Shown here one piece after another: positions 43,340-51,922 of a stretch of 55,326 nt of DNA. The notes under the pieces are model-generated. The model was not told the DNA's origin, did no database searches, and saw nothing but the letters and a program-made list of their open reading frames with translations. Numbering within the stretch: the stretch's first letter is position 1; each line of letters opens with the position of its first letter. The position numbers and the translations under genes were made by a program. Origin of the DNA: an uncultured Lachnospiraceae bacterium (GTDB lineage Bacteria; Bacillota; Clostridia; Lachnospirales; Lachnospiraceae); assembly GCA_948794795.1 (NCBI GenBank), contig CAQGLR010000024.1:1-55326 (forward strand), read 5' to 3'.

Positions 43340-45586
43340 TTAACTTATTAAATTAAATTCAAAAATAATGCCACAATCCTTAAATTCTGTGTCTTCTTCC
43401 TTAAATGCTTCTATACAGTCTTTCACTGAACGCAGTATGTTATAATCCATGCATTTGCCATAAACCATTTTACGGTAAATATCTTTTGCCTTAGCTACAG
43501 GAGCATCTACTGGGCCAAGCACTTTAACGGCTTTATGCTGCTTTGCCATGTCCGCTGTTATTGTGGCAAGCTTTAAGGCACTTTCTTCATTTTCTGAAAA
43601 TACCAATACTCCTAGTATATTTGAAACTGGCGGATATTGCAACATTTGTCTTATAGATACTTCCTGCTTAAAGAAACTTTCATAATCCTGCCTGGCTGCA
43701 TTTACTATACTATAATGCCCTGGCTGGTATGCCTGTAGCACTACTTCGCCTTTCTTACCACCCCTGCCTGCCCTGCCTGCAGCCTGTGCAATAAGCTGGT
43801 ATGTGCGCTCTGCTGCCCTGTAATCACCTGTATTAAGTGATAAATCTGCAGCAATTATCCCTACAAGTGTTACATTAGGGAAATCATGTCCTTTTACTAT
43901 CATCTGTGTCCCTATAAGTATATCTGCCTCACCTCTGCCAAACTGCCCAAGAATTCTGCCATGCCCTTCTTTACCGCCTGTAGTATCAGCATCCATTCTT
44001 AATATACGTGCTTGTGGGAATTTCTTCCTTACTGCTTCTTCAACCTGTTGTGTCCCTATTCCAAATGTGCCTATATACTTTGAACCACATGAAGGACATT
44101 TATCTGGCATAGGTATCTCATATCCACAAAAATGGCACTTAAGCCTGTCAACAACACCTTTATGCATATGTGGCTTTAATGATACAGAACAGTGCGGGCA
44201 TCCAGCAGTTTCACCACATTTCCTGCATGATATAAATCCTGCATAGCCACGCCTGTTAATAAATATAATAACCTGCTCATGCTTTTTAAGTCTTTCTTCT
44301 ATTAATAATTGCAGCTTCCTGCTAAATATAGAATAATTCTTTGCTTCAAACTCTTTCCTTAAATCAACTATATGCACTTCTGGCAGCACAGCACTTCCTG
44401 CACGTTCACTAAGTTTGAAAAGCTGGTACTCTCCTTTTAATGCCCTGTAATAAGATTCCAGTGATGGTGTAGCAGAACCCAGCACAACACTTGCCCCAAG
44501 CATTGCTGCCCTTTGTACAGCTACTTCCCTTGCATGGTACTTTGGAGGCGTTTCACTCTGGTAGCTTGTTTCATGCTCCTCATCAACTACTATAATACCA
44601 AGATTAGGAAATGGTGTAAAAAGCGCTGTACGTGGCCCTATCATAATATCAATGCTGCCTTCCTTTGCCCGCATAAACTGGTCATACCTCTCACCAGCCG
44701 AAAGCCTTGAATGTACAACTGATACCCTGTCCCCAAACCTTTTATAAAACCTGTTTACAGTCTGGAATGTAAGCGCAATCTCTGGTATAAGCACAACTGC
44801 CTGTTTGCCTTGTGCAACTACATCCTCAATTATATTCATATAAACTTCTGTCTTGCCACTTCCTGTAACACCATATATTAAATAAGTCTTCCTTATGCCA
44901 TCCCTGTAATCAGATAAAATACTGTCTGCTATATATTGCTGTCTGTCGTTTAATTTATGTCTTGAATAATCACCACTTGCACTTTCTACAGGATTACGGT
45001 ATTTTTTCACCGAATCTGTTCCAATTATGCCCTTTTTCTCCAGACCATCAATAACTGCTTTAGAAACACCTGTTTCTTTTATAATAACACTGTAATCTGC
45101 ACCATTATAATAAATATCATCTTCAATCCCTGAAAGATAAAAAAGTACCCTTGCCCTTGCAGAATTATGCTTCTTCTCAAACTCTGCTGCCATACTTTCC
45201 ATTACTTTCTTCTCTACAAGAGGGTAAACTGTCCTTTTTACCTGCCCTTTAACTTCTTTTTTCACAGGCATTACAGCTTTAATTGCGTTATTCATTGTTG
45301 AGCCATAGTTTTCTTTTATCCAGCCAGCAAGGGAAAGCAGGTGTGATTCAACTGCCACTCCCTGCTTTTCAACCTGTATTATTTCTTTAATCCTGGATAT
45401 ATCATATACTGGATGGCTGGACAAGTTTACAACATATCCTTTAAGGGGTCTGTTGCCTCTTCCAAAAGGCACCTGTACAAGGGAGCCTATCCTGGTATCT
45501 TTCTCCATGCCAGGAGGCACCTTGTACTGGAATGTCTTGTCAAGGCTTTTTACAGATATATCAACTATTATATCAGCAAATATCAT
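43340..45586 (-). CDS. priA: Primosomal protein N' (replication restart helicase)
   Basis: PriA reloads the replisome at stalled forks. The 748-residue protein has the 3'-DNA-binding domain (about 1-105), a superfamily 2 helicase with YGVTGSGKTEVYM (Walker A), VVDEEHETSY, GSATPSLESYY and QAAGRAGRG. It includes two zinc-binding Cys clusters, CRKCGETAGCPHCS and CHFCGYEIPMPDKCPSCG. The ATG before IFADII has GGAGG at good spacing, so it is preferred over an upstream ATG that overlaps the ribosome site. Confidence 0.96.
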   Translation of the reverse strand: MIFADIIVDISVKSLDKTFQYKVPPGMEKDTRIGSLVQVPFGRGNRPLKGYVVNLSSHPVYDISRIKEIIQVEKQGVAVESHLLSLAGWIKENYGSTMNNAIKAVMPVKKEVKGQVKRTVYPLVEKKVMESMAAEFEKKHNSARARVLFYLSGIEDDIYYNGADYSVIIKETGVSKAVIDGLEKKGIIGTDSVKKYRNPVESASGDYSRHKLNDRQQYIADSILSDYRDGIRKTYLIYGVTGSGKTEVYMNIIEDVVAQGKQAVVLIPEIALTFQTVNRFYKRFGDRVSVVHSRLSAGERYDQFMRAKEGSIDIMIGPRTALFTPFPNLGIIVVDEEHETSYQSETPPKYHAREVAVQRAAMLGASVVLGSATPSLESYYRALKGEYQLFKLSERAGSAVLPEVHIVDLRKEFEAKNYSIFSRKLQLLIEERLKKHEQVIIFINRRGYAGFISCRKCGETAGCPHCSVSLKPHMHKGVVDRLKCHFCGYEIPMPDKCPSCGSKYIGTFGIGTQQVEEAVRKKFPQARILRMDADTTGGKEGHGRILGQFGRGEADILIGTQMIVKGHDFPNVTLVGIIAADLSLNTGDYRAAERTYQLIAQAAGRAGRGGKKGEVVLQAYQPGHYSIVNAARQDYESFFKQEVSIRQMLQYPPVSNILGVLVFSENEESALKLATITADMAKQHKAVKVLGPVDAPVAKAKDIYRKMVYGKCMDYNILRSVKDCIEAFKEEDTEFKDCGIIFEFNLIS

Positions 45587-45646
45587 AAATCCTCCATACA
45601 ATTCCTGCTGCCTTATATTTCTTATGCAATTATACTATTTAAATAA

Positions 45647-47116
45647 TTATTTTATAAAATTGCCATCCTTTATTACATCAGCAACAAGTTCCCTTTCATC
45701 CATATGGTATTTCTTTCCTTTTATCTCCTGGTAATCCTCATGTCCTTTTCCTGCCAGTACAATTACATCGCCTTCTTTTGCATTTTCTATGGCATAACGT
45801 ATAGCTTCCGGCCTGCCAGTAATGGTAATATATTCCCCGCCAGCTTTTTTCACACCTGTCACAATATCATTAATAATTGCCTGTGGTTCTTCATTACGGG
45901 GGTTATCAGAAGTCACTATTGTTAAATCTGCAAGTTTTGAAGATACTTCCCCCATTTCAAAGCGCCTGTCCCTTGAACGGTTTCCTCCACATCCAAAAAG
46001 ACATACAAGCCTCTTAGGATTATATTCTTTAAGTGTCTCCAGAAGGCTTTTTAAACTCATTGCATTATGTGCATAATCTATCATTAAAGTAAATTTTGGT
46101 GATACATCTATAAGCTCAACCCTTCCTTTTACACGTACTTGTGAAAGTGAGCTTAAAATTACTTTATCTGCAACACCAAAGTGCCTGCATATTGAAATTG
46201 CTGTCATTGAATTATACACACTGAATTTGCCAGGTATATCAATCTCTACATCCATATCTATAAGCCCGCTCATATGGTACGCTACACCAAGAGTCCCGCC
46301 TTTTCCAAGCAGGTGTACGGAAGAAGCCCTGATATCAGCGTTTTCAGAGAAGCCATATGTTTCAACTTCACATGTGTGTTCATTTAATATTTCCTCCAGG
46401 TGGCTGTCATCTGCATTAAAAATACCATGCCTGCAATTCCTGAATAGCAGGCTTTTACAATGTATATAATCAGCCAGGTCTTTATGTTCAGCAGGTCCTA
46501 TATGGTCTGGTTCAAGATTTGTAAATATTCCATAATCAAATGTAAAACCACCCGTCCTGTGGAGCATAAGCCCCTGTGAAGAAACTTCCATAACAACACA
46601 TCTGCATCCTGCATTTGCCATTTTCCTGAAATATTTCTGCACCATATATGATTCTGGTGTAGTATTGGCAGATGCAATATGCTCATCACCTATTATAGTT
46701 TCAATAGTACCTATAAGCCCTGTCTTAATACCAGAAGCTTCAAGAATGGAACGCACCATATATGTTGCAGTTGTCTTGCCTTTAGTCCCTGTAATGCCTA
46801 TAGTTTTAAGTTCTTTTGCCGGGTGCCCGAAATATGCTGCTGAAAGCTCTGCAAGCGCAATACGGCTGTCAGCAACCTCAATTACAGTTACATCAGATGG
46901 CACATCTACAGGCTTCTGTGCGACAATTACTACAGCGCCCTTTTTAGCAGTTTCTGCTGCAAAATTATGCCCGTCACTTACTGCACCACTAATACACACA
47001 AATATATCACCAGCAGATACCTTTCTTGAATCATATACTATATCAGAAACCTCCCTGTCAGTTGTCCCTTGTACACACTTATATTCCAGGTTATTAAGTA
47101 AACCCGCCAGTTTCAT
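45647..47116 (-). CDS. murE: UDP-MurNAc-tripeptide synthetase (meso-DAP-adding)
   Basis: MurE adds the third residue to the peptidoglycan stem. The 489-residue protein has an N-terminal UDP-binding domain (VYDSRKVSAGDIFVCI), GITGTKGKTTATYMV for ATP (about 108-122), a carbamylated-Lys region and the C-terminal DNPR motif in TSDNPRNEEP, the mark of meso-diaminopimelate rather than lysine specificity. It stands beside dapF, which makes meso-DAP, so both genes serve the same precursor. AAAGGGGAT precedes the ATG. Confidence 0.96.
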   Translation of the reverse strand: MKLAGLLNNLEYKCVQGTTDREVSDIVYDSRKVSAGDIFVCISGAVSDGHNFAAETAKKGAVVIVAQKPVDVPSDVTVIEVADSRIALAELSAAYFGHPAKELKTIGITGTKGKTTATYMVRSILEASGIKTGLIGTIETIIGDEHIASANTTPESYMVQKYFRKMANAGCRCVVMEVSSQGLMLHRTGGFTFDYGIFTNLEPDHIGPAEHKDLADYIHCKSLLFRNCRHGIFNADDSHLEEILNEHTCEVETYGFSENADIRASSVHLLGKGGTLGVAYHMSGLIDMDVEIDIPGKFSVYNSMTAISICRHFGVADKVILSSLSQVRVKGRVELIDVSPKFTLMIDYAHNAMSLKSLLETLKEYNPKRLVCLFGCGGNRSRDRRFEMGEVSSKLADLTIVTSDNPRNEEPQAIINDIVTGVKKAGGEYITITGRPEAIRYAIENAKEGDVIVLAGKGHEDYQEIKGKKYHMDERELVADVIKDGNFIK

Positions 47117-47157
47117 TATTAAAATCCCCTTTCTGCCATATATTAAGCAAAAACTGG

Positions 47158-48009
47158 TTATATATCCAGTTCAATTTCCCCATCAAATACTATTTCTGCT
47201 GGACCTGTCATCCATACAGTCCCATTATCCCTGTTATATTCTATAAATAAATCCCCACCTAAAAGATGTACAGTCACTTTTTCATCTGTCTTATCATTTA
47301 ATACACACGCAACAACAGATGCACATGTACCTGTTCCACATGCAAGGGTCTCTCCAGAACCCCTTTCCCACACACGCATATTAATTTCATTACGGCTTAT
47401 TACCTGTACAAACTCTGTATTAACCTGTTCCGGAAATGCAGGGTGTATTTCAAAGCCTGGGCCATATTTTCTTATATCAAAATTCTTTGTATCATCAATA
47501 AATACAACTGCATGCGGGTTCCCCATAGATACACATGTAACCATAAAAGTGCTGCCATCTATATCAAGAGGCTGGTTAATAAAACTATCCATGCTGCTGT
47601 CTGTTTTAACAGGTATTTCTGCTGGCTTTAAAACAGGTGCACCCATATCAACTTTCACCATCCGTACTTTTCCATCTTCTATATCCATATCAAGATATTT
47701 AATGCCGCTCTTAGTTTCCAGGGATATCTGTTTCTTATCTGTAAGACCATATTCATAGACATATTTAGCAATACAACGTACACCATTGCCACACATCTTT
47801 CCTTCTGAACCATCAGCATTATACATAGCCATCCTGAAATCTGCTATATCAGACGGACATATAAGTATAAGCCCATCTGAACCTATCCCAAAATACCTGT
47901 CACTAATATACCGTGATACTTTTTCAGGATTATCTATTAATTTATCCATACAGTTTACATATACATAATCATTTCCACATCCCTGCATTTTAGTAAATTT
48001 CATTTTCAT
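47158..48009 (-). CDS. dapF: Diaminopimelate epimerase
   Basis: DapF converts LL-DAP to meso-DAP for wall and lysine synthesis, using two cysteines. The 283-residue protein begins KFTKMQGCGNDYVYVN, has MCGNGVRCIAKY (first catalytic Cys in CGNGVRC) and GSGETLACGTGTCASV (second). The ATG in front of KMKFTK has GAAAGGAAGG ahead of it. It is the first gene of the operon that runs through murE and priA to thiN, and lies back to back with the plus-strand glycosyltransferase gene. Confidence 0.95.
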   Translation of the reverse strand: MKMKFTKMQGCGNDYVYVNCMDKLIDNPEKVSRYISDRYFGIGSDGLILICPSDIADFRMAMYNADGSEGKMCGNGVRCIAKYVYEYGLTDKKQISLETKSGIKYLDMDIEDGKVRMVKVDMGAPVLKPAEIPVKTDSSMDSFINQPLDIDGSTFMVTCVSMGNPHAVVFIDDTKNFDIRKYGPGFEIHPAFPEQVNTEFVQVISRNEINMRVWERGSGETLACGTGTCASVVACVLNDKTDEKVTVHLLGGDLFIEYNRDNGTVWMTGPAEIVFDGEIELDI

Positions 48010-48102
48010 ATAAACAAACCTTCCTTTCTTAAACACTCATACATCTGCATCACTATTCCGTCCTTTATTTTAATCTATTTTTAATTATTTAACAAGCATG
48101 TA

Positions 48103-48131
48103 TGGCAACCATGCAAATTTTCTGTTATAAT
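48103..48131 (+). promoter_or_regulatory. Putative promoter of the CgeB-like gene
   Basis: TATAAT at 48126-48131 has TGGCAA 17 bases before it. The latter matches the consensus poorly. GCATG and CATGC flank TATGGCAAC (48097-48114), a small inverted repeat over the -35 region that might be an operator. Confidence 0.4.
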
Positions 48132-48211
48132 ACCTTTATAACGCCTATATAACATATTGGCATGCAGGCATATGGCATCATTCACATGTAACTTTGAAGG
48201 GAGCGTTACTG

Positions 48212-49396
48212 ATGAGGCATAAAATAGTATTAATGACAGGCGGTACAGAGACCTTTGAATATTTCTCATACCAGTTAAAAGAAGGCTTTGAAGCACTTGG
48301 CTACAAAATCTTCATGTTTGACCAGCAGATGGAGGAAGAAAGTGCAGAAGCACTATACAAATTTGCAGATTCTTTTGATACAATCCTGGTCACTTTTAAT
48401 TTTGATGGCATACATTATGAAACATCACTTTTTGACGTAGATGGCATATCAATATGGAACAGACGTAAAATACCATGTGTAAATATCGTGGCAGACCATC
48501 CATTCTATTATCCTGAATTATATGAAATAATACCTGATATCTTCTATGAAATATCTATAGACAGATACCATGATAAATATATTAAAAAATTCTATCCACA
48601 TATTAAAAGAGGGCTGTTCCTGCCACTAGGAGGCACTTCACTATACCCTGATGGCAGCTTTCCAAGCATAGACAGCCGTCCTGTTGATATAGTGTTCACA
48701 GGCAACTACTGTCCTCCACATGAATACGACAAATATATTATGCGTCATGGTGATGATTATGCCGAATTTTATAATGAAATCATAGATGAACTTATATCTA
48801 ACCCTGACCAGCCAGATGATGCTGTTATTGCACGCCATATCTACAATGAAATCCCAGATATAACAGACAGCCAGCTACGTGAAACGCTGCCAAATACAAT
48901 ATTTATAGATGCATATATAAGGTTCTACTTCAGGGGTGAAGCTGTTAAAGCCCTTCTTGATAATGGTATAAAAGTGCTTTGTATTGGTGCTGGATGGGAC
49001 CGCCTTCCATGCCGCCATCCAGAAAACCTTATACATAAATCTGGTGTCATGTCACAGGGATGCCTTGAAGCTATATCCCAAAGCAAGCTTTCACTTAATG
49101 TAATGCCATGGTTTAAAGATGGTGCACATGACCGTATATTTAATTCTATGCTAAATGGTGCAGTTTGTTTAACTGACCACAGCAAATATATTGATGAAAT
49201 ACTTACACCAGGCAAAAATATTATATTCTATGATTTGAAGCAGCTTGACATGCTTCCTTTTATTGTAAATGGATTGTTAGATGATAAAGAATATATGGAA
49301 CAAATACAACATGAAGCTTTCCAGTTTGCAATAAAAAGCCATACATGGAAACAACGTGCCATAACACTGCACAATGAACTGCTAAAATTCCTTTAA
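48212..49396 (+). CDS. CgeB-like glycosyltransferase (GT family 1 fold)
   Basis: The 394-residue cytoplasmic protein shows a Rossmann-type start (KIVLMTGGTETFEYFSYQLKEGF), DHPFYYPELY in the middle and a C-terminal SKLSLNVMPWFKDGAHDRIFNSMLNGAVCLTD, the pattern of the CgeB and GT-B transferases that bind nucleotide sugars via the last domain. Its acceptor is unknown; related genes occur with spore-coat or flagellin glycosylation. The ATG before RHKI has AAGGGAG ahead; a TTG six codons earlier is less likely. It is the only plus-strand gene in its neighbourhood and ends against a palindromic element. Confidence 0.75.
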   Translation: MRHKIVLMTGGTETFEYFSYQLKEGFEALGYKIFMFDQQMEEESAEALYKFADSFDTILVTFNFDGIHYETSLFDVDGISIWNRRKIPCVNIVADHPFYYPELYEIIPDIFYEISIDRYHDKYIKKFYPHIKRGLFLPLGGTSLYPDGSFPSIDSRPVDIVFTGNYCPPHEYDKYIMRHGDDYAEFYNEIIDELISNPDQPDDAVIARHIYNEIPDITDSQLRETLPNTIFIDAYIRFYFRGEAVKALLDNGIKVLCIGAGWDRLPCRHPENLIHKSGVMSQGCLEAISQSKLSLNVMPWFKDGAHDRIFNSMLNGAVCLTDHSKYIDEILTPGKNIIFYDLKQLDMLPFIVNGLLDDKEYMEQIQHEAFQFAIKSHTWKQRAITLHNELLKFL

Positions 49397-49421
49397 TAAA
49401 ATAAATCTTATTAATTATGGT

Positions 49422-49643
49422 AACGGACGCAGATTCCAATGTGTATATATAATATTATTCCCTACGGGGCACGCTTCCGCTACGTTAGCCCACGCAATGG
49501 CGCATAAAAGCCCGTTTTTAATGTTTCTGTGAAACAAGAGTTCCACAGAAACATTAAAAACGGGCTTTAAACGCCAGCGGTGCTAAAGTGCCCCTGTATT
49601 GAATAATATTATATATACACATACGGAAACCTGCTGTCTGTTT
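49422..49643. mobile_element. Complete type D palindromic element
   Basis: Outer arms AACGGACGCAGATTCCAATG and its imperfect inverse near 49624-49643 enclose GTGTATATATAATATTATTC (49441-49460), whose perfect inverse is 49601-49620. The core at 49491-49579 reads ACGCAATGGCGCATA ... TTAAACGCCAGCG, with a long perfect apical stem (AAGCCCGTTTTTAATGTTTC). The left bulge is ACGCTTCCGCTACG, the same as in the type C element. It lies between two convergent genes and may also act as a bidirectional terminator. Confidence 0.75.
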
Positions 49644-49797
49644 TCTATAACAAAACATAACTAAAAACTATTCGCATCTTCACTTTGTGCAGTTCCTGCA
49701 AAACTATATATACAATCAATAATGCCTGCAGGCATTGGCTACTTGATAATTTAAAAAAACACAGTAAGGCATTTAATAAAATTGCTTAATTAATTTG

Positions 49798-49888
49798 TAT
49801 AAGTTTTACATTTTATGCAATATGGCTTCCGGTTGGTAAAATTTTGGAATTGCCAGAGCCGCATAATTTATAAAGTATTTAATTTTCA
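49798..49888. repeat. Truncated type A element overlapping the ruvB stop
   Basis: GGTAAAATTTTGGAATTGCC and TTTAATTTTCAC match the right half of type A elements. Its end covers the last codons and the stop of ruvB (GGT GAA AAT TAA on the minus strand). The left half is missing. Confidence 0.65.
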
Positions 49889-50880
49889 CCTTTTTTAATC
49901 CCAAAATGCCTGTATGCCGCATCAGATGCTGTCCTTCCCCTCGATGTACGCAGCACCAGCCCCTTTTGTACAAGATAAGGCTCATAGACATCTTCCAAAG
50001 TCCCCGCATCCTCACCTATTGAAACTGCAAGTGCATCAATTCCCACAGGCCCTCCGCCAAAATTATTTATAAGTGTCATTATAATAAGCCTGTCCGTATT
50101 ATCAAGCCCAAGCTTGTCCACTTCAAGCAAGTCAAGTGCAAAATCCGCCACTTCCTTAGTAATAACCCCGTTATATTTAATCTGTGCAAAGTCCCTGACA
50201 CGTTTAAGAAGGCGGTTTGCAAGCCTAGGCGTCCCTCTGGACCTTCCAGCCAGTTCTTGTGCACCTCCATCCTCAAGCTCCACACCAAGTTTTTGTGCTG
50301 AATTTTTTATTATCTGTACCAGTTCTTCCTCAGTATAAAATTCAAGCCTGTTTACTACCCCGAACCTGTCCCTTAAAGGAGCAGACAACATACCAGCACG
50401 TGTAGTTGCACCTATAAGCGTAAACTTTGGCAGCTCAAGGCGTATTGAACGTGCAGACGCCCCTTTCCCTATAACCACATCAATAACATAATCTTCCATT
50501 GCAGGATACAGGACCTCCTCAACCTGGCGGTTAAGCCTGTGTATCTCATCTACAAAAAGCACATCACCATCCTGCAGGTTATTAAGTATAGCCGCCATCT
50601 CGCCAGGCTTTTCAATAGCTGGCCCTGCTGTTACTTTAAGGTTTACATCCATTTCATTGGCAACTATACCTGCAAGAGTTGTCTTGCCAAGCCCAGGAGG
50701 CCCATACAGAAGAACATGGTCAAGAGGGTCATTTCTCTGCCTTGCCGCTTCTATATATACTTTTAAATTATTCTTTACCTTTTCCTGTCCTATATAGTCT
50801 TTTAGAAACTTAGGCCTGAGGCTTGTTTCAATTCCTGTATCTTCTGTGGTAAATTCTGTAGTAATCGTTCTTTTAGCCAT
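49879..50880 (-). CDS. ruvB: Holliday junction branch-migration ATPase RuvB
   Basis: RuvB is the hexameric motor that moves Holliday junctions with RuvA. The 333-residue protein has LRPKFLKDYIGQEKVK, GPPGLGKTTLAGIVANEM (Walker A, about 60), FVDEIHRL (Walker B), GATTRAGMLSAPLRDRFG (sensor 1 and arginine finger region) and the C-terminal winged-helix domain. Its last codons coincide with the end of a truncated type A element, so the C-terminus GEN may derive from it. ruvA lies 61 bp upstream. Confidence 0.97.
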   Translation of the reverse strand: MAKRTITTEFTTEDTGIETSLRPKFLKDYIGQEKVKNNLKVYIEAARQRNDPLDHVLLYGPPGLGKTTLAGIVANEMDVNLKVTAGPAIEKPGEMAAILNNLQDGDVLFVDEIHRLNRQVEEVLYPAMEDYVIDVVIGKGASARSIRLELPKFTLIGATTRAGMLSAPLRDRFGVVNRLEFYTEEELVQIIKNSAQKLGVELEDGGAQELAGRSRGTPRLANRLLKRVRDFAQIKYNGVITKEVADFALDLLEVDKLGLDNTDRLIIMTLINNFGGGPVGIDALAVSIGEDAGTLEDVYEPYLVQKGLVLRTSRGRTASDAAYRHFGIKKGEN

Positions 50881-50941
50881 AACAGAACCTTGCCTTTCTT
50901 CATTAGCCAGAAATGTATCCTGGATATTTTATATAAACATT

Positions 50942-51556
50942 TCACATATTTTTAAGGCTTAGTTTCAGAAGTTCTTCAACTGTTGTATATGTATCACTGC
51001 TAACACTTCTTACAGCCTTTATTGCATCTGCTGGCGCATATCCAAGTGAAGCCAGTGCTTCCGCAGCATCAGAAAGCATCTGTTTCCTGTTATTATCCAC
51101 AGGCATGGCAGCTTCCGCTTCACCATGCACCAGTGCTTCTTCTGTTATATCTCTAAGCTTAAGCTTGTCCTTAAGTTCAAGGATAAGCTTCCCTGCAGTC
51201 TTAACCCCTATACCTGGTGCCTTTGCTATTGTCTTTGCATCATCTGCAAGTATAGCAAACTTTAAACTGTCTGCATCCATTACACTAAGTATCCCCAATG
51301 CCCCCTTAGGCCCTATTCCACTTACTGTAATAAGAAGTTTAAATACCTCAAGCCCGTCCTGGTCCATAAAGCCAAAAAGCTGTATTAAATCTTCCCTTAC
51401 GTACATATATGTATAAATCTTTATTCCGCTTCCTGCCTGTCCAATCCTGTCCATTACAGATAAAGGGACAAAGATTTCATACCCTATCCCCCCGTTTTCA
51501 ACAATAATACTGTTTTCTGTAATGCTAACAAGTGTCCCTTTAATATAATTAATCAT
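50942..51556 (-). CDS. ruvA: Holliday junction-binding protein RuvA
   Basis: RuvA binds four-way junctions as a tetramer and recruits RuvB. The 204-residue protein has the N-terminal OB fold (MINYIKGTLVSITENSIIVENGGIGYEI), two helix-hairpin-helix motifs (LITVSGIGPKGALGIL and IAKAPGIGVKTAGKLILEL) and a C-terminal domain with LASLGYAPADAIKAV that contacts RuvB. Like many clostridia, no ruvC is adjacent. Starts with ATG at the usual position. Confidence 0.96.
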   Translation of the reverse strand: MINYIKGTLVSITENSIIVENGGIGYEIFVPLSVMDRIGQAGSGIKIYTYMYVREDLIQLFGFMDQDGLEVFKLLITVSGIGPKGALGILSVMDADSLKFAILADDAKTIAKAPGIGVKTAGKLILELKDKLKLRDITEEALVHGEAEAAMPVDNNRKQMLSDAAEALASLGYAPADAIKAVRSVSSDTYTTVEELLKLSLKNM

Positions 51557-51588
51557 GACATAAACAACCTTTCAGAAATAATCTAAAC

Positions 51589-51846
51589 TTAATTATCAGG
51601 CAGCTGCGAAAACTCCCCATAAGCTTCTCCAAGCCAGCCCTCTTCCATATACTTAATAATAACATATGGATGTATTCCAAGTTCCTCTGATATCTGCAAA
51701 GCATTGCTGTTAGGATAAAGCCTTAGGTATTGTACAATATCATCAAGCTTATCAGAATCCTGGTCCCTGCATTCCTTGCAGCATGATGTCTTTATTTTAG
51801 ACTTAAATACTTTATGGCAGTGCTTACATACATTTGTATATATCAT
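51589..51846 (-). CDS. Small zinc-ribbon plus helix-turn-helix protein (YvyF-like)
   Basis: The 85-residue protein begins with a four-cysteine zinc ribbon (CKHC ... CCKEC, residues about 8-26) followed by a helix-turn-helix-like part (NALQISEELGIHPYVIIKYMEEGWL). This layout matches the YvyF/FlgM-operon protein of Bacillus, whose role in flagellar regulation is not fully defined. GAGGG precedes the ATG. It stands between ruvA and cls, all on the minus strand, and is not next to flagellar genes here. Confidence 0.7.
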   Translation of the reverse strand: MIYTNVCKHCHKVFKSKIKTSCCKECRDQDSDKLDDIVQYLRLYPNSNALQISEELGIHPYVIIKYMEEGWLGEAYGEFSQLPDN

Positions 51847-51922
51847 AAAACCCTCATTTCTGCGCTGCTTATTATATAATGAATTTGTACCAGGCAGCGC
51901 ACAAGCACAAATCCAGTAATAT

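Noticed and set aside
10725..49643. Integron attC sites or a CRISPR-like array as an explanation for the palindromes
   Set aside because: The elements are dispersed, not spaced in an array, lack integrase and cassette genes and attC end motifs, and one has a clear 9-bp target duplication.
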